The notes under the pieces were generated by a model. It was given only the letters and a program-made list of their open reading frames with translations. It had not been told where the DNA came from and did not search any database. Both the position numbers and the translations under genes were made by a program. From Promethearchaeota archaeon (GTDB taxonomy: Archaea; Asgardarchaeota; Lokiarchaeia; Sigyniarchaeales; SOKP01): 64,000 bases of DNA. How positions within the stretch are numbered: the first letter of the stretch is position 1; the number at the start of each line of letters is the position of its first letter. Shown piece by piece: positions 9,159 through 19,491 of this stretch. The DNA lies in the NCBI GenBank assembly GCA_029838195.1, contig JALGVJ010000001.1, positions 1-64,000 of the forward strand, read 5' to 3'.

Positions 9159-10652
9159 ATGGCTTTAACACCCGAGGCTATTTTTAATGATTTTCAAAGA
9201 AACCTTATAGATAAGGAAACAGCCACGGAACTCTTTTTATCATTAATAGATAATGTAGAGAGCATGCAAATTCGAATTTTAAGTATGAAATACCTAATAA
9301 AATTAAAAGTAAGGAGCCCTAAAGTTTATAAAATTTTAGAAAACACGTGCATATCTGATTTAAATGAAAAAGTTCGAATTCAAGCAGCTAAAACCCTTAT
9401 GAACTTGCATGCGGAAAGAGCCCTCCCGCTGATGAAATGGCTCTTATTTAATGAAAGATCCTTAACTATGTTAATTTCTATTACGAAAATGGTCGGAGAA
9501 TTCAAATCACATCAAGCCAGAACCATATTGTTAAAAAAATTTGTTGAAATTAGAAAAAAAAAATATAAATATAACATAAAACATTTTCCGAAAGAGTTGA
9601 ATGCGGAAGATCTCTCGAATAGGGAATTGGGTGAGATTTTAATAAATTATTTCCTCATTTCAGCTTTAAAATTGAAATTAGGGTATATAAAATTTGAACC
9701 TAATGATTTTGGATCCATTATATCGTTAGATTTATCTAATGCAGATTATCAAGGCTTAGCGTGGAATACTCTATCAACTTCTTTAGAATCCATTCTCTCT
9801 CTTTCTTTCTTGAAAAAATTGAATTTAAGCAACAATCACTTGAGATCGCTCCCGGACATCGTGAATAAATTCAATTCGCTTGAAGAAATGGATTTGAGTC
9901 ATAATAATTTGTCCCAATTACCAGAAAGCATTTCTACCTTTGAAGATTTAAAGATTTTAAATCTCAAATCAAATCAATTAAGATTTTTACCTTCATCCAT
10001 TGGAAATCTGAAATCGTTAGAAAAATTAATTTTGAGAAATAATATTTTGAAGGAAATCCCTGAATCCTTAGGCTCTCTTACTTCTTTACAACTTTTAGAT
10101 TTACACCATAATCAATTAACGGAACTTCCCTCTACTCTTAAAAATTTAGAACATCTTTCTTTTCTCGAATTGGGATGGAACAATTTTCAAACCCTCCCTG
10201 TGGGGATAAAATCAATCTCGGCTCTTTCAGAATTGGATTTTAGTCGTAATAACTTAACAGAACTACCTCATTGGATGGAAAAATCAACAACTCTAAGAAA
10301 ATTAGACTTACCTGACAATAAATTATCAAATATTATATCTCTCCCTCCCAATTTAGAATATTTAAATTTAAGAAATAATCAGTTCACTAACCTTCCCGAA
10401 TGTTTATCCTCTTGTACATCCTTAAAAGTTTTAAATTTTAGTTGGAATCAATTAAAGACACTTCCTGATTGGATAAGTTCTTTAAAATCCCTAGAAACAC
10501 TAAATTTTTGGGGAAATAAATTAAATGAAATTCCTGAATCAATAAATGAATTGGAGAATCTTAAAATTATGTATCTTAATTTTAATAAAATTAAAGAAAT
10601 ACCAGCCCCCCTAAAAGAGCTGGAAGAAAGAGGTTGCTCGATAAAAATTTAA
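9159..10652 (+). CDS. HEAT-like plus leucine-rich-repeat protein (paralogue 1)
   Basis: 497 residues. Residues 1-170 are helical with HEAT-like repeats (KVRIQAAKTLMNLHAERALP) and a signature PLMKWLLFNERSL shared with three other genes here. Residues 180-495 hold about 13 LRRs of 23 residues, of the form LxxLxLSxNxLxxLPxSIxxLxSL. These match the plant/Ras-type 'LPxSI' class that forms a curved protein-binding surface. No kinase, TIR or GTPase domain is fused and there is no signal peptide, so it is probably a cytosolic scaffold. The partner is unknown. Confidence 0.88.
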   Translation: MALTPEAIFNDFQRNLIDKETATELFLSLIDNVESMQIRILSMKYLIKLKVRSPKVYKILENTCISDLNEKVRIQAAKTLMNLHAERALPLMKWLLFNERSLTMLISITKMVGEFKSHQARTILLKKFVEIRKKKYKYNIKHFPKELNAEDLSNRELGEILINYFLISALKLKLGYIKFEPNDFGSIISLDLSNADYQGLAWNTLSTSLESILSLSFLKKLNLSNNHLRSLPDIVNKFNSLEEMDLSHNNLSQLPESISTFEDLKILNLKSNQLRFLPSSIGNLKSLEKLILRNNILKEIPESLGSLTSLQLLDLHHNQLTELPSTLKNLEHLSFLELGWNNFQTLPVGIKSISALSELDFSRNNLTELPHWMEKSTTLRKLDLPDNKLSNIISLPPNLEYLNLRNNQFTNLPECLSSCTSLKVLNFSWNQLKTLPDWISSLKSLETLNFWGNKLNEIPESINELENLKIMYLNFNKIKEIPAPLKELEERGCSIKI

Positions 10653-10703
10653 GAATTCCTTCCCCTCCTCCTCATAAAATTAATTTAATTCGAATAAACT
10701 TAA

Positions 10704-11843
10704 TCAAATGAGGAGAGGGTCTTTAGGAGCTAATGTAACTCGTTCGCACTTTTCTTTTTTAATGATGATATCATCCTCTATGCGAATTCCCCATTGATTT
10801 TTCCAATACAAGCCAGGTTCATTGCTATAAACCATGTTTTCTTTAAGAATTTCCTCTTTTGAAACACTTTTACTAATTCTTGCTCCTACGTCATGGACTT
10901 GAAATCCAATAGAATGACCTAAACCATGAATGAATAATTCATCCGGATTATATCCCTCCTTTCTTAAATATTCGCGGCACTTAAGGGCAGGGGTGCAGTT
11001 TTTCTCACCATCCTTATAATATTCGAGGGAAATCTCTTTAGCTTTTAAAAGAATGGAATAGGCTTTTATAAACTGTTCGGGGGGTTTAGAACCCACCCAA
11101 AAAGTCCACGTGATGTCCGAACACATTTGATTTATCCGCACACCAGTATCAATTAAAAGGACTCCTTTTTTTATCTTTTTCTGCGAGGTATTATGATGCG
11201 GATCAGCAGAATGAACGCATGAAGCTATTATTGTTTCGAAACTAGGTTCTCCTATTTTCAAGTATTCATGCTCTAATCTTGCCTTTATTTCTTTCTCCGT
11301 CATTCCAATTTTAATCCAATCAGGAAGGGTATTTAATATTTCCATTGTAACTTTACACGTCTCTCGAAGATCTTCTAAATCTTTTTCATTTTTTATCATC
11401 CGTAATTGATAAATAATGGGAGCAGCAGAAATAAATTCAACATTATAAGCGAGGGAATTCAAGGCAAAATAATCCCCCACGCGAAGATAATCCGCATATT
11501 CCGTATTGTCCTTAGAATTAAAAATCTTCCCATAATTTAATGCAATCCGTTTATTATTCAAAATTTTTCTTAATTTATTTTTAAGCTCCCCCATATTCTC
11601 ATATACTTCCACATTTACTTGAATGCCTTGATGGTCTAATGCTTTTTTTATCATGAACGCCTCCATGGGAACAGAAAACACCGCATGATGCCCATCGGCG
11701 GCAATGAAAATATAATGTCGCCCATGAGTTTTTATTCCTAACATGAATTCTGAATGTATATCACTCTGCTCATTGCAAACTATGAGCCAGCCATCGCAAT
11801 TCTTCTCACGTAAAATATTACAAGCTTGTTCAAATTTATTCAT
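10704..11843 (-). CDS. M24-family metallopeptidase, Xaa-Pro aminopeptidase/dipeptidase-like
   Basis: 379 residues with the creatinase-type N-terminal domain (about 1-140) and the pita-bread catalytic domain. All five metal ligands are visible: Asp232 and Asp243 (IDTGVRINQMCSDITWTF), His310 (HGLGHSIGFQVHDVG), Glu342 (NEPGLYW) and Glu356 (RIEDDIII). It removes N-terminal residues before proline or cleaves X-Pro dipeptides; the sequence does not decide which. It is convergent with the first LRR gene and lies just downstream of the AMP phosphorylase gene on the same strand. Confidence 0.9.
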   Translation of the reverse strand: MNKFEQACNILREKNCDGWLIVCNEQSDIHSEFMLGIKTHGRHYIFIAADGHHAVFSVPMEAFMIKKALDHQGIQVNVEVYENMGELKNKLRKILNNKRIALNYGKIFNSKDNTEYADYLRVGDYFALNSLAYNVEFISAAPIIYQLRMIKNEKDLEDLRETCKVTMEILNTLPDWIKIGMTEKEIKARLEHEYLKIGEPSFETIIASCVHSADPHHNTSQKKIKKGVLLIDTGVRINQMCSDITWTFWVGSKPPEQFIKAYSILLKAKEISLEYYKDGEKNCTPALKCREYLRKEGYNPDELFIHGLGHSIGFQVHDVGARISKSVSKEEILKENMVYSNEPGLYWKNQWGIRIEDDIIIKKEKCERVTLAPKDPLLI

Positions 11844-11931
11844 GAGATTATTCTATTTCTAAATGTTTTTTAGGAGGAAAAATGTTTTTAATAAAAATTA
11901 ATCTTTTTAATTCTAGACGAATAAAGGAGAA

Positions 11932-13467
11932 TTATATTCTCTCAATCATCATGCCTCCTAATATGATTGGACCTCCTGTAGAATTATAAATCTTTTCAGC
12001 TTTCTTTAGTTTTGATTGGCTATCCGAGTATATCCTAAAAATTAAATCCCCTTCGGTAATTCTTGCCCCTTGTTTTTTAAATAATTCTACACCTGCGGTC
12101 TTGGAGCCAGGACAGCCGGCAGCCTTCGCTATTTTATTAATTATTGCGTTATTTACTTCCGTTATATGGCCTGATTTTGAGCTATAAAATTCTTTTTTAT
12201 AGGGCCCCAATTTAATATCAGAAGGTTTAATGTCAGGGTTGCCGCCTTGAGTTTCAATTATACCTCTCATCTTTTCATATGCTTTACCCGAGCGTAATAT
12301 TTCTTTTGCTAAGGTTTGACCTTGACCTCTCTCTGCTTTTCCTCCCATTTCTAATAAAATTCCTGCTAGAGAAGTTGATTTTTCAATTAAGGAATTTGGT
12401 CCAGCAGAATAATCTATTAATAAATTTAAAGCTTCCATTGCCTCAATAGCAGGTCCTACTGTGTGTCCGATGGGCTGATGGGCCAATGTAAGAGCACATT
12501 CAGCTTGAATTCCCACTTTTTTTGCTATTTCTTTAAATCGCAAGGCAAATTGATGACCGTCCTCAACTTTCGGAAATTTTGTTCCTTGACCTACGGGTAT
12601 ATCTAATACGAGTTTTTTTACGCCCATGCTAAGCTTTTTCGCTAAAATTGAGGGAATCATTAGACCAATAGGGTCCATGTGAAGTGGGCGTTCAATTTCA
12701 ATCAATATATTATCAGCAGGAGCAATATCAAGTGCTCCTCCCCACGCAATACAGGCCTTCTCTTTGGAGATGATCTTTTTTAACTCATCTGAGTTAAATG
12801 AAACAGGGGCAAGCGTTTCCATGGAATCTGCTGTCCCTGATGGCGATGTAATAGCTCTAGTGGATGTTTTTGGGATTAATAATCCCGCAGCAGCTACTAT
12901 TGGAACTATAATTAGGGAAACTTTATTTCCGGGGACTCCTCCAGTACTGTGCTTGTCAAATACATTAGGTCCGAAGTCAAAAATTTCTCCACTCTTCGCT
13001 TCCGCTATTGTTAGAGATGTTATCTCATCATTATCCATGCCATTTATAGAAACGGCCGTAATAAATGCCGCTAAATCGATTTTTGATAAAGATCCAGCGA
13101 CCGCATCATTAATTATACTAGTAATTTCCTCGCTTGTTAATTTTCCGCCTCTAATTTTTTTTTGGACAAAAGTAAACGAATCGGGTGGTTCAACTGGTTT
13201 AACTGATACGAACGAATCCTCTTTTAGATCTTCCTTTTCATTTAATAAATCTATGAATATTCCAATTTCACCGGGCTTCACTAATGCATTTGAATAATCA
13301 ATTTGCACTATCGCATGCCAATATTTATCTTCAATGGATTTAGCATCAATATTTTTAATGATTATTCTCTCTCCAGCTTTTTGCCCTATCTTGAGAGCAT
13401 CTTCGGGACTTAAGATTACATCTCTTTTATTGCCGGCAAAATTTATTTTCTTAACTTTTAATTTCAT
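11932..13467 (-). CDS. deoA: AMP phosphorylase (archaeal thymidine-phosphorylase family)
   Basis: 511 residues, close to the ~500 of archaeal AMP phosphorylases and longer than bacterial thymidine phosphorylase because of an extra N-terminal domain (about 1-85). Motifs are KHSTGGVPGNKVSLI (phosphate/nucleoside site), TSTRAITSPSGTADSMET, and VGQGTKFPKVEDG in the glycine-rich loop. The family splits AMP with phosphate into adenine and ribose 1,5-bisphosphate. In archaea this feeds R15P isomerase and form III RubisCO, but neither is in this window. Closely related enzymes use thymidine, so the substrate rests on the archaeal architecture. Confidence 0.88.
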   Translation of the reverse strand: MKLKVKKINFAGNKRDVILSPEDALKIGQKAGERIIIKNIDAKSIEDKYWHAIVQIDYSNALVKPGEIGIFIDLLNEKEDLKEDSFVSVKPVEPPDSFTFVQKKIRGGKLTSEEITSIINDAVAGSLSKIDLAAFITAVSINGMDNDEITSLTIAEAKSGEIFDFGPNVFDKHSTGGVPGNKVSLIIVPIVAAAGLLIPKTSTRAITSPSGTADSMETLAPVSFNSDELKKIISKEKACIAWGGALDIAPADNILIEIERPLHMDPIGLMIPSILAKKLSMGVKKLVLDIPVGQGTKFPKVEDGHQFALRFKEIAKKVGIQAECALTLAHQPIGHTVGPAIEAMEALNLLIDYSAGPNSLIEKSTSLAGILLEMGGKAERGQGQTLAKEILRSGKAYEKMRGIIETQGGNPDIKPSDIKLGPYKKEFYSSKSGHITEVNNAIINKIAKAAGCPGSKTAGVELFKKQGARITEGDLIFRIYSDSQSKLKKAEKIYNSTGGPIILGGMMIERI

Positions 13468-13735
13468 GATTTTTCCTTATAAAACATGTAAACCCATGAA
13501 TTAAAAGGTTTATTCTAATATAAGAATGCTTATTTCAGCATGCGGTGAAGTGAATTTTCAAAAAAGGGAGGTGTTTTCAAGAAGGAATTATTTATTTTTA
13601 AAGAAAATAAAACTCAAACTATTTTAGAACAAAACAATTTTAGAGTTTTTAATGTCCAAATATTTTATGAGAATGAAATATTTTTATAAAATAAAATCAT
13701 AAATTTAAAAACTCCGCTTGCTTAATTGAGCAATA

Positions 13736-15238
13736 ATGGAAATGTTTCCTCATAAGATTCTCGAAAATTTTCATCGAAAACTCGTGAATAAAGATAATGC
13801 ATTAGAAAAAATCTTGTCTATCATCGAAAATTCGGAAAGCGTGGAAGACAGAATAGAAAGCATGGACATCTTAAAAAAATTACACCCTGAGGATGAGCTG
13901 GTTTTTAAAATTTTAGAAAGCTTGCTTCTTTCGGACTCTAATGAATTAGTAAGGGTTCATGCGACGGATGCGATTCGAGAACTTTTCCTTGAACAAGCTT
14001 TTCCTTTAATGAAATGGGCCTATGAGCATGAAACTTCCTTGACTTGTTTGATCCGGATTGTTGAAACCTTAGGAGCCATGCAAAACGCATTTTCTGGGGC
14101 GTTTTTAAGGAATCGTCTCGAGAATATTCCTAATCCACGCTTTAAAAGAGAGATACAGCAAATTTACGAGAAACATGAGGAAATACGAGATGCTCATCTT
14201 GCCCAAATTTTGATTAATTATCTCATTATTGATTTTTTAGAAAAAAAGTTTAATAGAATAGATTATACGCTTCAAGATGGGCTCATTACTGAATTAGACC
14301 TTAGTTATATTGGAAGCCAAGTATTCAGCACCGCCATTTTAAAAAAACTGCCCGAGGTCATTCATTATCTTCATGAATTAAAAAAATTAGATTTGAAAAT
14401 CAATAGATTATCTAAAATCTCCCCTTCAATAAGTTCCTTGACTTCCTTGAATTACATGGATCTGAGTTATAATAAATTAAAATCATTACCTTCAACGATC
14501 AGTTCCTTGACCTCTTTAAACACGTTGTACTTGCGGTACAATCAATTAGAACAATTACCTTCTTCTATTGGAAACTTGACATCTTTAAAAATATTGGACT
14601 TGCGTTCGAATAATCTTAAAAATCTTCCGGAAACGTTGGGTAATTTAAAAGAATTAGAAATACTTGATGTTCACGGAAATCAATTGGAAGAATTACCAGA
14701 TACGTTAGGAAATTTAATATCTCTTCAATCTTTAGAACTGGGATTAAATTACTTAATTCATCTTCCAAGAAGCATCAAAAATTTATCAAAATTAAAGACA
14801 TTAGTCCTTGGAGGGAATCAACATCTCAAGATTAGCTGTCTTGAACAAGTTCAACATTTTCAGGCTCTTCAAGAATTACAGCTTTATGATAATAATTTAG
14901 ATAAATTAATTCCCTCCATTTCGAAACTAACATCATTAGAGAGATTGAATTTGAGAAATAATAGATTAGAAACAATCCCAAAGGAACTAAAGACCTTAAA
15001 ACATTTAAAAGCTTTAAATTTAAGTTGGAATCACATCATTGAAGTACCGGAGTGGATCCTTGAGTTAAAATCGCTGGAAGAATTAATTTTATGGGGAAAT
15101 CATCTCGAAGAATTTCCCAAAATTGTATTAGAACTTCCCTCTCTTAAACTTATAGACTTAAATTTTAATAGAATTTCTGCTATAAATTCAAACATTATTG
15201 ATATTTTAAAAAAAAAAGGAGTTAAACTTCTAAGGTAA
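13736..15238 (+). CDS. HEAT-like plus leucine-rich-repeat protein (paralogue 2)
   Basis: 500 residues with the same plan as the gene at 9159. A helical N-terminus carries SNELVRVHATDAIRELFLEQ and the shared AFPLMKWAYEHETSL signature. LRRs fill about residues 205-495, with units such as LKILDLRSNNLKNLPETLGN. The next paralogue starts 8 bases after the stop, so the two are very likely co-transcribed and arose by tandem duplication. No catalytic domain or export signal is visible. Confidence 0.88.
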   Translation: MEMFPHKILENFHRKLVNKDNALEKILSIIENSESVEDRIESMDILKKLHPEDELVFKILESLLLSDSNELVRVHATDAIRELFLEQAFPLMKWAYEHETSLTCLIRIVETLGAMQNAFSGAFLRNRLENIPNPRFKREIQQIYEKHEEIRDAHLAQILINYLIIDFLEKKFNRIDYTLQDGLITELDLSYIGSQVFSTAILKKLPEVIHYLHELKKLDLKINRLSKISPSISSLTSLNYMDLSYNKLKSLPSTISSLTSLNTLYLRYNQLEQLPSSIGNLTSLKILDLRSNNLKNLPETLGNLKELEILDVHGNQLEELPDTLGNLISLQSLELGLNYLIHLPRSIKNLSKLKTLVLGGNQHLKISCLEQVQHFQALQELQLYDNNLDKLIPSISKLTSLERLNLRNNRLETIPKELKTLKHLKALNLSWNHIIEVPEWILELKSLEELILWGNHLEEFPKIVLELPSLKLIDLNFNRISAINSNIIDILKKKGVKLLR

Positions 15239-15245
15239 GATCCTT

Positions 15246-16616
15246 TTGAAATATAATTCTCTCCGGTTGCTTATTGAAAAATTTCATTCGAGTAAAATAA
15301 ATAGACCTTTATTAATTAGTCAATTATTAGAGATATTAGAAACCGGTGAAGACGTGGAGGCTCGATTGGAAAGCATCTCCATTTTAGATACTTTAAAAGT
15401 AAAAAATGAACAATATTATAATACATTGGAGAATCTTTTAATATCCGAGTCGAATTGGGAGATTCGAAAAGCAGCAGCAACGAGTTTAAAATCAAATTTT
15501 CCTAACACCTGCTATGAACCTTTAAAATGGGCTCTATTCCATGATGATGTCCCTTTAAGTTTAAAAACCATATTTACTTATTTAATAGAAATCATCAAGG
15601 AGAAAGCACGGCATGAATCAAGTGAAGTCCGGAAATTCCTAATCAACGAAATAAATCAGATAAATATTAAAGAATTTAAAATAGGATTAGAAGAATTATG
15701 CACAAAAACTTCCTTAAATAGAATTGAGTTAAAAGAATTAAAAGAAATTATAATAAATTATTTTACTTACGTTTATTTACGAAATATTTATTGGAGGTTA
15801 AAAATCAAGGTAGAATCATGTAAAATAACCGAATTAGACTTTATTTTTAAAGGATTGAAACGTATTCCCGATGCAATACAACATTTAACATCCTTAAAAA
15901 AATTAGTTCTTAGATATAATCAATTAGAAGAAATTCCCAATTGGTTGGGAACCCTCCATTCTTTAACTGTATTGAATTTGAACGTAAATAATATAATGTA
16001 TTTACCCCGCTCTATTGGTGAATTAAAAAACTTGGAAGAACTTTCTCTATGGAAGAATGAATTGAATTTGATTCCTTCCTCTCTAGGTTCGCTTCATTCA
16101 TTAAAAAATTTGAATTTACGTCTTAATAAATTAATTGAATTGCCCGACTCGATTTGTAATTTAAAATCGCTTATTTTCTTAAACCTTCACGATAATAAAT
16201 TGAAAGCCTTACCCGACTCTATAGGAAACTTGTCTTCTTTAAAGATGCTCAATTTGAGTTGGAATGAATTAATTTCCTTACCCGATTCAATAGGAGCTTT
16301 AAAATCATTAGAAATCCTAGATTTAGAAAGAAATCAACTAACTTTTTTACCAGACTCAATTGGTTCATTAAAATCTTTAGAAGTTTTAAATTTAAAAGAT
16401 AATAAAATAAAAAGATTGCCAAAGACGATTAAAAATTTAAAATCTTTAAAAACATTGAACTTAACAAGAAATGAGCTGGCTGAAGTGCCAGAATTTCTAA
16501 GTGAATTGGCCTCCTTAGAAGAATTGTATTTAGGAGAAAATCACGTGTTAGAATTACCTAGCTCCTTAAAACGTCTTGAAAAACACAGGCAAGAAAAATT
16601 AAAAATTTATTGGTAA
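15246..16616 (+). CDS. HEAT-like plus leucine-rich-repeat protein (paralogue 3)
   Basis: 456 residues. An N-terminal HEAT-like region (NWEIRKAAATSLKSNF, then YEPLKWALFHDDVP) is followed by about 11 LRRs from residue 200 (LKSLEVLNLKDNKIKRLPKT). It starts 8 bases after paralogue 2. The repeat block is more regular than in the other copies, with LPDSIGxLKSLexLxL recurring almost unchanged. This suggests recent internal repeat expansion or conversion. Confidence 0.88.
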   Translation: MKYNSLRLLIEKFHSSKINRPLLISQLLEILETGEDVEARLESISILDTLKVKNEQYYNTLENLLISESNWEIRKAAATSLKSNFPNTCYEPLKWALFHDDVPLSLKTIFTYLIEIIKEKARHESSEVRKFLINEINQINIKEFKIGLEELCTKTSLNRIELKELKEIIINYFTYVYLRNIYWRLKIKVESCKITELDFIFKGLKRIPDAIQHLTSLKKLVLRYNQLEEIPNWLGTLHSLTVLNLNVNNIMYLPRSIGELKNLEELSLWKNELNLIPSSLGSLHSLKNLNLRLNKLIELPDSICNLKSLIFLNLHDNKLKALPDSIGNLSSLKMLNLSWNELISLPDSIGALKSLEILDLERNQLTFLPDSIGSLKSLEVLNLKDNKIKRLPKTIKNLKSLKTLNLTRNELAEVPEFLSELASLEELYLGENHVLELPSSLKRLEKHRQEKLKIYW

Positions 16617-16629
16617 ATGGTAGTATAAA

Positions 16630-18378
16630 TTAACCCGATTGAAGTTCATATAATTCTTTTATCTCTGCTAAGGTGGTTATATCTTTTGGTCCTTTATCCG
16701 CACGAAAGCGCTTGAATACGGGGAATCGAAGGCTATAGGACTCATCTCTTACTGTAATTTCATCACCCATTATTTCTATTACAATTTGGGGTTCTAGCCA
16801 TGTATCGGGAGTCTCATCTGAGATCACGGATTTGGGCTTAGAACTTAATTCGATAGGTTTCACTTTTTTCATTAATTCTTCCATGATTTCATCCGTCCAA
16901 CCAGAGGCTATTCTTGTAAATGTCAAAAAGCTGTCCGTGGATGGATCATAGATCGCGCCGAGATATGTACCATATACGCCTTTTCTCCTTCCTCGGCCAT
17001 AATTTGCTCCCACCAGTACCACATCTATTGTATCTTTTAGTTTACTTCCTTCTAATCCTTTCATTTTTAACCATTTAAACCCTCTATTCCCTGCCTGGTA
17101 TATCGAATCTTCCTTTATCGATTTCGCCATTATCCCCTCTGCCCCTTCATTTCGTGCCTTATTGAAGAAATTTAATAAATCTTCGATGGATTCAATTTTG
17201 ATGGATTGGACTAATCTGAGCTCATCTCTCTCTTCAATTATCTCTTCCAATTTCTTTCTTCTTTTTGGTAAAGGATAGTCAATAAAGGGCTCATCCTCAT
17301 GTTGAAGGAGATCAAACGCGAATAAACAAACAGGGATCTCTTTAGAAACATCCTCTACATCATGTTTTCTCCTCCGCTTACTCAATTCTTGGAAAGGAAG
17401 CATTTTTTCATAAAATGTATCCATTGCAACCACTTCTCCTTCGATGATCACTCTCTTGGCCTTTACGTTTTCCCGTATTACTTGACACACATCCGGATAT
17501 TGGTTTGAAATGTCATTTAGAATTCGAGAAAATAAGTATATTTTATCTCCTACTTTATGTACTTGTAATCTCTCCCCATCTAATTTATATTCTACTACAA
17601 AAGGAACGCCCAATCTAGAAGGAATTTCAAGGTAGGGAACACGGGAAGCTAACATCATTCGAATGGGGGTTCCATATGTAATTTTTATGTTTTTCACGGC
17701 ATCAATGCCTTTTTCTGCTAATAACTTCGTGACATCTCCTAAATCCGGATGGAGATTAAACGCTCGCTCAATAATGTCACGATTTTCTTTCGTTCCCGTG
17801 AACCCCAATGCAATTCCTTCGATAATTGTTTGAGTGGATGCACCGACTCTCAAGGTGGATGTAATGATTCTTAAAAGGTATTTGGTTTCCAAGGGAGAAC
17901 ATTTGCTCATTAACCCCCGTAATATTCCTAATTTTACATCTTGAGAGCCACTTCCTTCACTTCTTGCTATTTTTTCTAATTCGGAATATAATTCAGCAAT
18001 TTCTAAGGATTGCTTTCCAAGATCTGTTGCGTTAAAATCTAATATAGACTTCTGTTTTTTCTTTTTCTTCAATATCTCTTCAGCAGCTCCCCCCACATCT
18101 CCAATTTTGATTAAAATTTCTTTAATTTTTTTTTTATCAATCCCCGAATGAACGGATAATGCTTCAATTATCATTTTCTCAGCAATCCCTAACTTAGAAA
18201 ATTGCTTGATGTTGGAAACTAGTTGACCTTGCAATAGATAAATGATTTTATCTAAATCCTTGAAATCTCCTGTTTCCTTGATCTTTTTAAAAAAGGTGGA
18301 AAGGATGTCAATCATTTCAAGGCGCTTGGTTGTCGACTCCAAGGCATTGAATAATTTCGCCAATTCTTGAAATTTCAT
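16630..18378 (-). CDS. lig: ATP-dependent DNA ligase (archaeal type)
   Basis: Seals nicks in replication and repair. 582 residues, the usual length for archaeal ligase I-like enzymes. The N-terminal DNA-binding domain (about 1-230) has SQDVKLGILRGLMSKCSPLE and TLRVGASTQTIIEGIA. The adenylated Lys265 sits in motif I, EYKLDGER. Motif IIIa/IV are present as VCLFAFDLL and EGIMAKS, and the OB-fold motif as GFKWLKMKG with VVLVGANYGRGRRKG. It ends 13 bases from the convergent LRR gene. All motifs look intact. Confidence 0.95.
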   Translation of the reverse strand: MKFQELAKLFNALESTTKRLEMIDILSTFFKKIKETGDFKDLDKIIYLLQGQLVSNIKQFSKLGIAEKMIIEALSVHSGIDKKKIKEILIKIGDVGGAAEEILKKKKKQKSILDFNATDLGKQSLEIAELYSELEKIARSEGSGSQDVKLGILRGLMSKCSPLETKYLLRIITSTLRVGASTQTIIEGIALGFTGTKENRDIIERAFNLHPDLGDVTKLLAEKGIDAVKNIKITYGTPIRMMLASRVPYLEIPSRLGVPFVVEYKLDGERLQVHKVGDKIYLFSRILNDISNQYPDVCQVIRENVKAKRVIIEGEVVAMDTFYEKMLPFQELSKRRRKHDVEDVSKEIPVCLFAFDLLQHEDEPFIDYPLPKRRKKLEEIIEERDELRLVQSIKIESIEDLLNFFNKARNEGAEGIMAKSIKEDSIYQAGNRGFKWLKMKGLEGSKLKDTIDVVLVGANYGRGRRKGVYGTYLGAIYDPSTDSFLTFTRIASGWTDEIMEELMKKVKPIELSSKPKSVISDETPDTWLEPQIVIEIMGDEITVRDESYSLRFPVFKRFRADKGPKDITTLAEIKELYELQSG

Positions 18379-18510
18379 GAATTTTTTACCTCGTAAGAAA
18401 AATTGAATTAATTAATGATGGATCCATGAATACAAGAAAATTAAAAATATATACCAAATAGAATTTATTTTTTCTTAATAAAATAATAGAAAAAGGGAAA
18501 AAAAAAACCT

Positions 18511-19383
18511 TTATTTGAGCATTTTTGATAACTCCACGTAACTCTTCTTAATTGCATCGGAAATCTTGGTGGATATGCCATTGAAACTGTCACGTGAAAA
18601 ACTCAGTTTTGCCCCTTCTTTTACGCTAAATTGACAAATAGGCCCGTCGATCATTTCGACCCCAATGCTTCCATCACTCTTCTTACTTATCCATAAATCA
18701 TCATAATGATCTAAAATGCTAATGATTACAAACGCAATCCTACATTTTGTTAATAAATCTTGCTCTTCACTTTTTACCGTGGAAAGTTCAGCTTTTTCAA
18801 CAGGTTCTTTCGCGCTGACGGACTCTTGTCCCGTAGTGGATATCTTGGTCTCTGTTGGAGGCATTACTTCAAGTTTTGGTCTTGAAATTACAGTTTCTGG
18901 AGCTTTAACTTCCGCTTTTGGTGTTATTTTCGGTTCTATTTTTACTTTCGGTTCTTCCACAGAGATGGGTTTTATGCCTTCTTTTACGGCTTCAGCTTCT
19001 TTTATTTGAAAAGTAATTAATTTGTCCTCTATTTTTTTAAATTTTCTGTTTAAAACTTGCTGGAATTCTTCCCATTTTTCCGTCTCTTCTGGTACTCTTC
19101 CTACTTTTCGACTATCTATTTCTTTAATCACTCTAATGTCTCTACCTATAATGCTTTTATCCATGGTATACCCATGGCCTTTTAAAGATTCAGCCTGTCG
19201 TAAAGCTGTTCGACGAGCTACGAGACCTTGCCTTGCACCATGCCAGAGATACAAGGTTAAACTACTTTCGTCCAAGACAATTATGGATTTGTCTGGTTGT
19301 AAATTGTCCTTACTCCACTCTACGGGAACAATTACGCCTCCTTCTTGAACATCAAACATGATAGCGAAATCCAATTTGCTCAC
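18511..19383 (-). CDS. gelsolin-like domain protein with long linker and C-terminal alpha/beta domain
   Basis: 290 residues. Residues 1-105 contain a strand-turn-strand plus helix pattern typical of gelsolin/severin domains: IIVLDESSLTLYLWHGARQG, then an Arg/Ala-rich helix (RRTALRQAESLKGHGY). Residues 125-210 are a Pro/Glu/Lys-rich disordered linker. Residues 215-290 form a small alpha/beta domain of unknown type (FVIISILDHYDDLWISKKSD). Gelsolin-like proteins are characteristic of Asgard archaea, where studied ones act on actin. This one has a single visible gelsolin-like unit, so binding rather than severing is the safer guess. No actin or profilin gene is in the window. Confidence 0.72.
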   Translation of the reverse strand: MSKLDFAIMFDVQEGGVIVPVEWSKDNLQPDKSIIVLDESSLTLYLWHGARQGLVARRTALRQAESLKGHGYTMDKSIIGRDIRVIKEIDSRKVGRVPEETEKWEEFQQVLNRKFKKIEDKLITFQIKEAEAVKEGIKPISVEEPKVKIEPKITPKAEVKAPETVISRPKLEVMPPTETKISTTGQESVSAKEPVEKAELSTVKSEEQDLLTKCRIAFVIISILDHYDDLWISKKSDGSIGVEMIDGPICQFSVKEGAKLSFSRDSFNGISTKISDAIKKSYVELSKMLK

Positions 19384-19491
19384 TTTTTCATGGCAATTTG
19401 AGAATACATGTCACATTTTTGATATAATTAACATGGTGTATAACCTTAAAAAATTAAGCCTTTCTAAGATCTATAGATCTCTCATTCCTTT

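Noticed and set aside
12764..13297. 177-residue plus-strand ORF inside the AMP phosphorylase gene
   Set aside because: It is an antisense shadow of a well-conserved enzyme gene.
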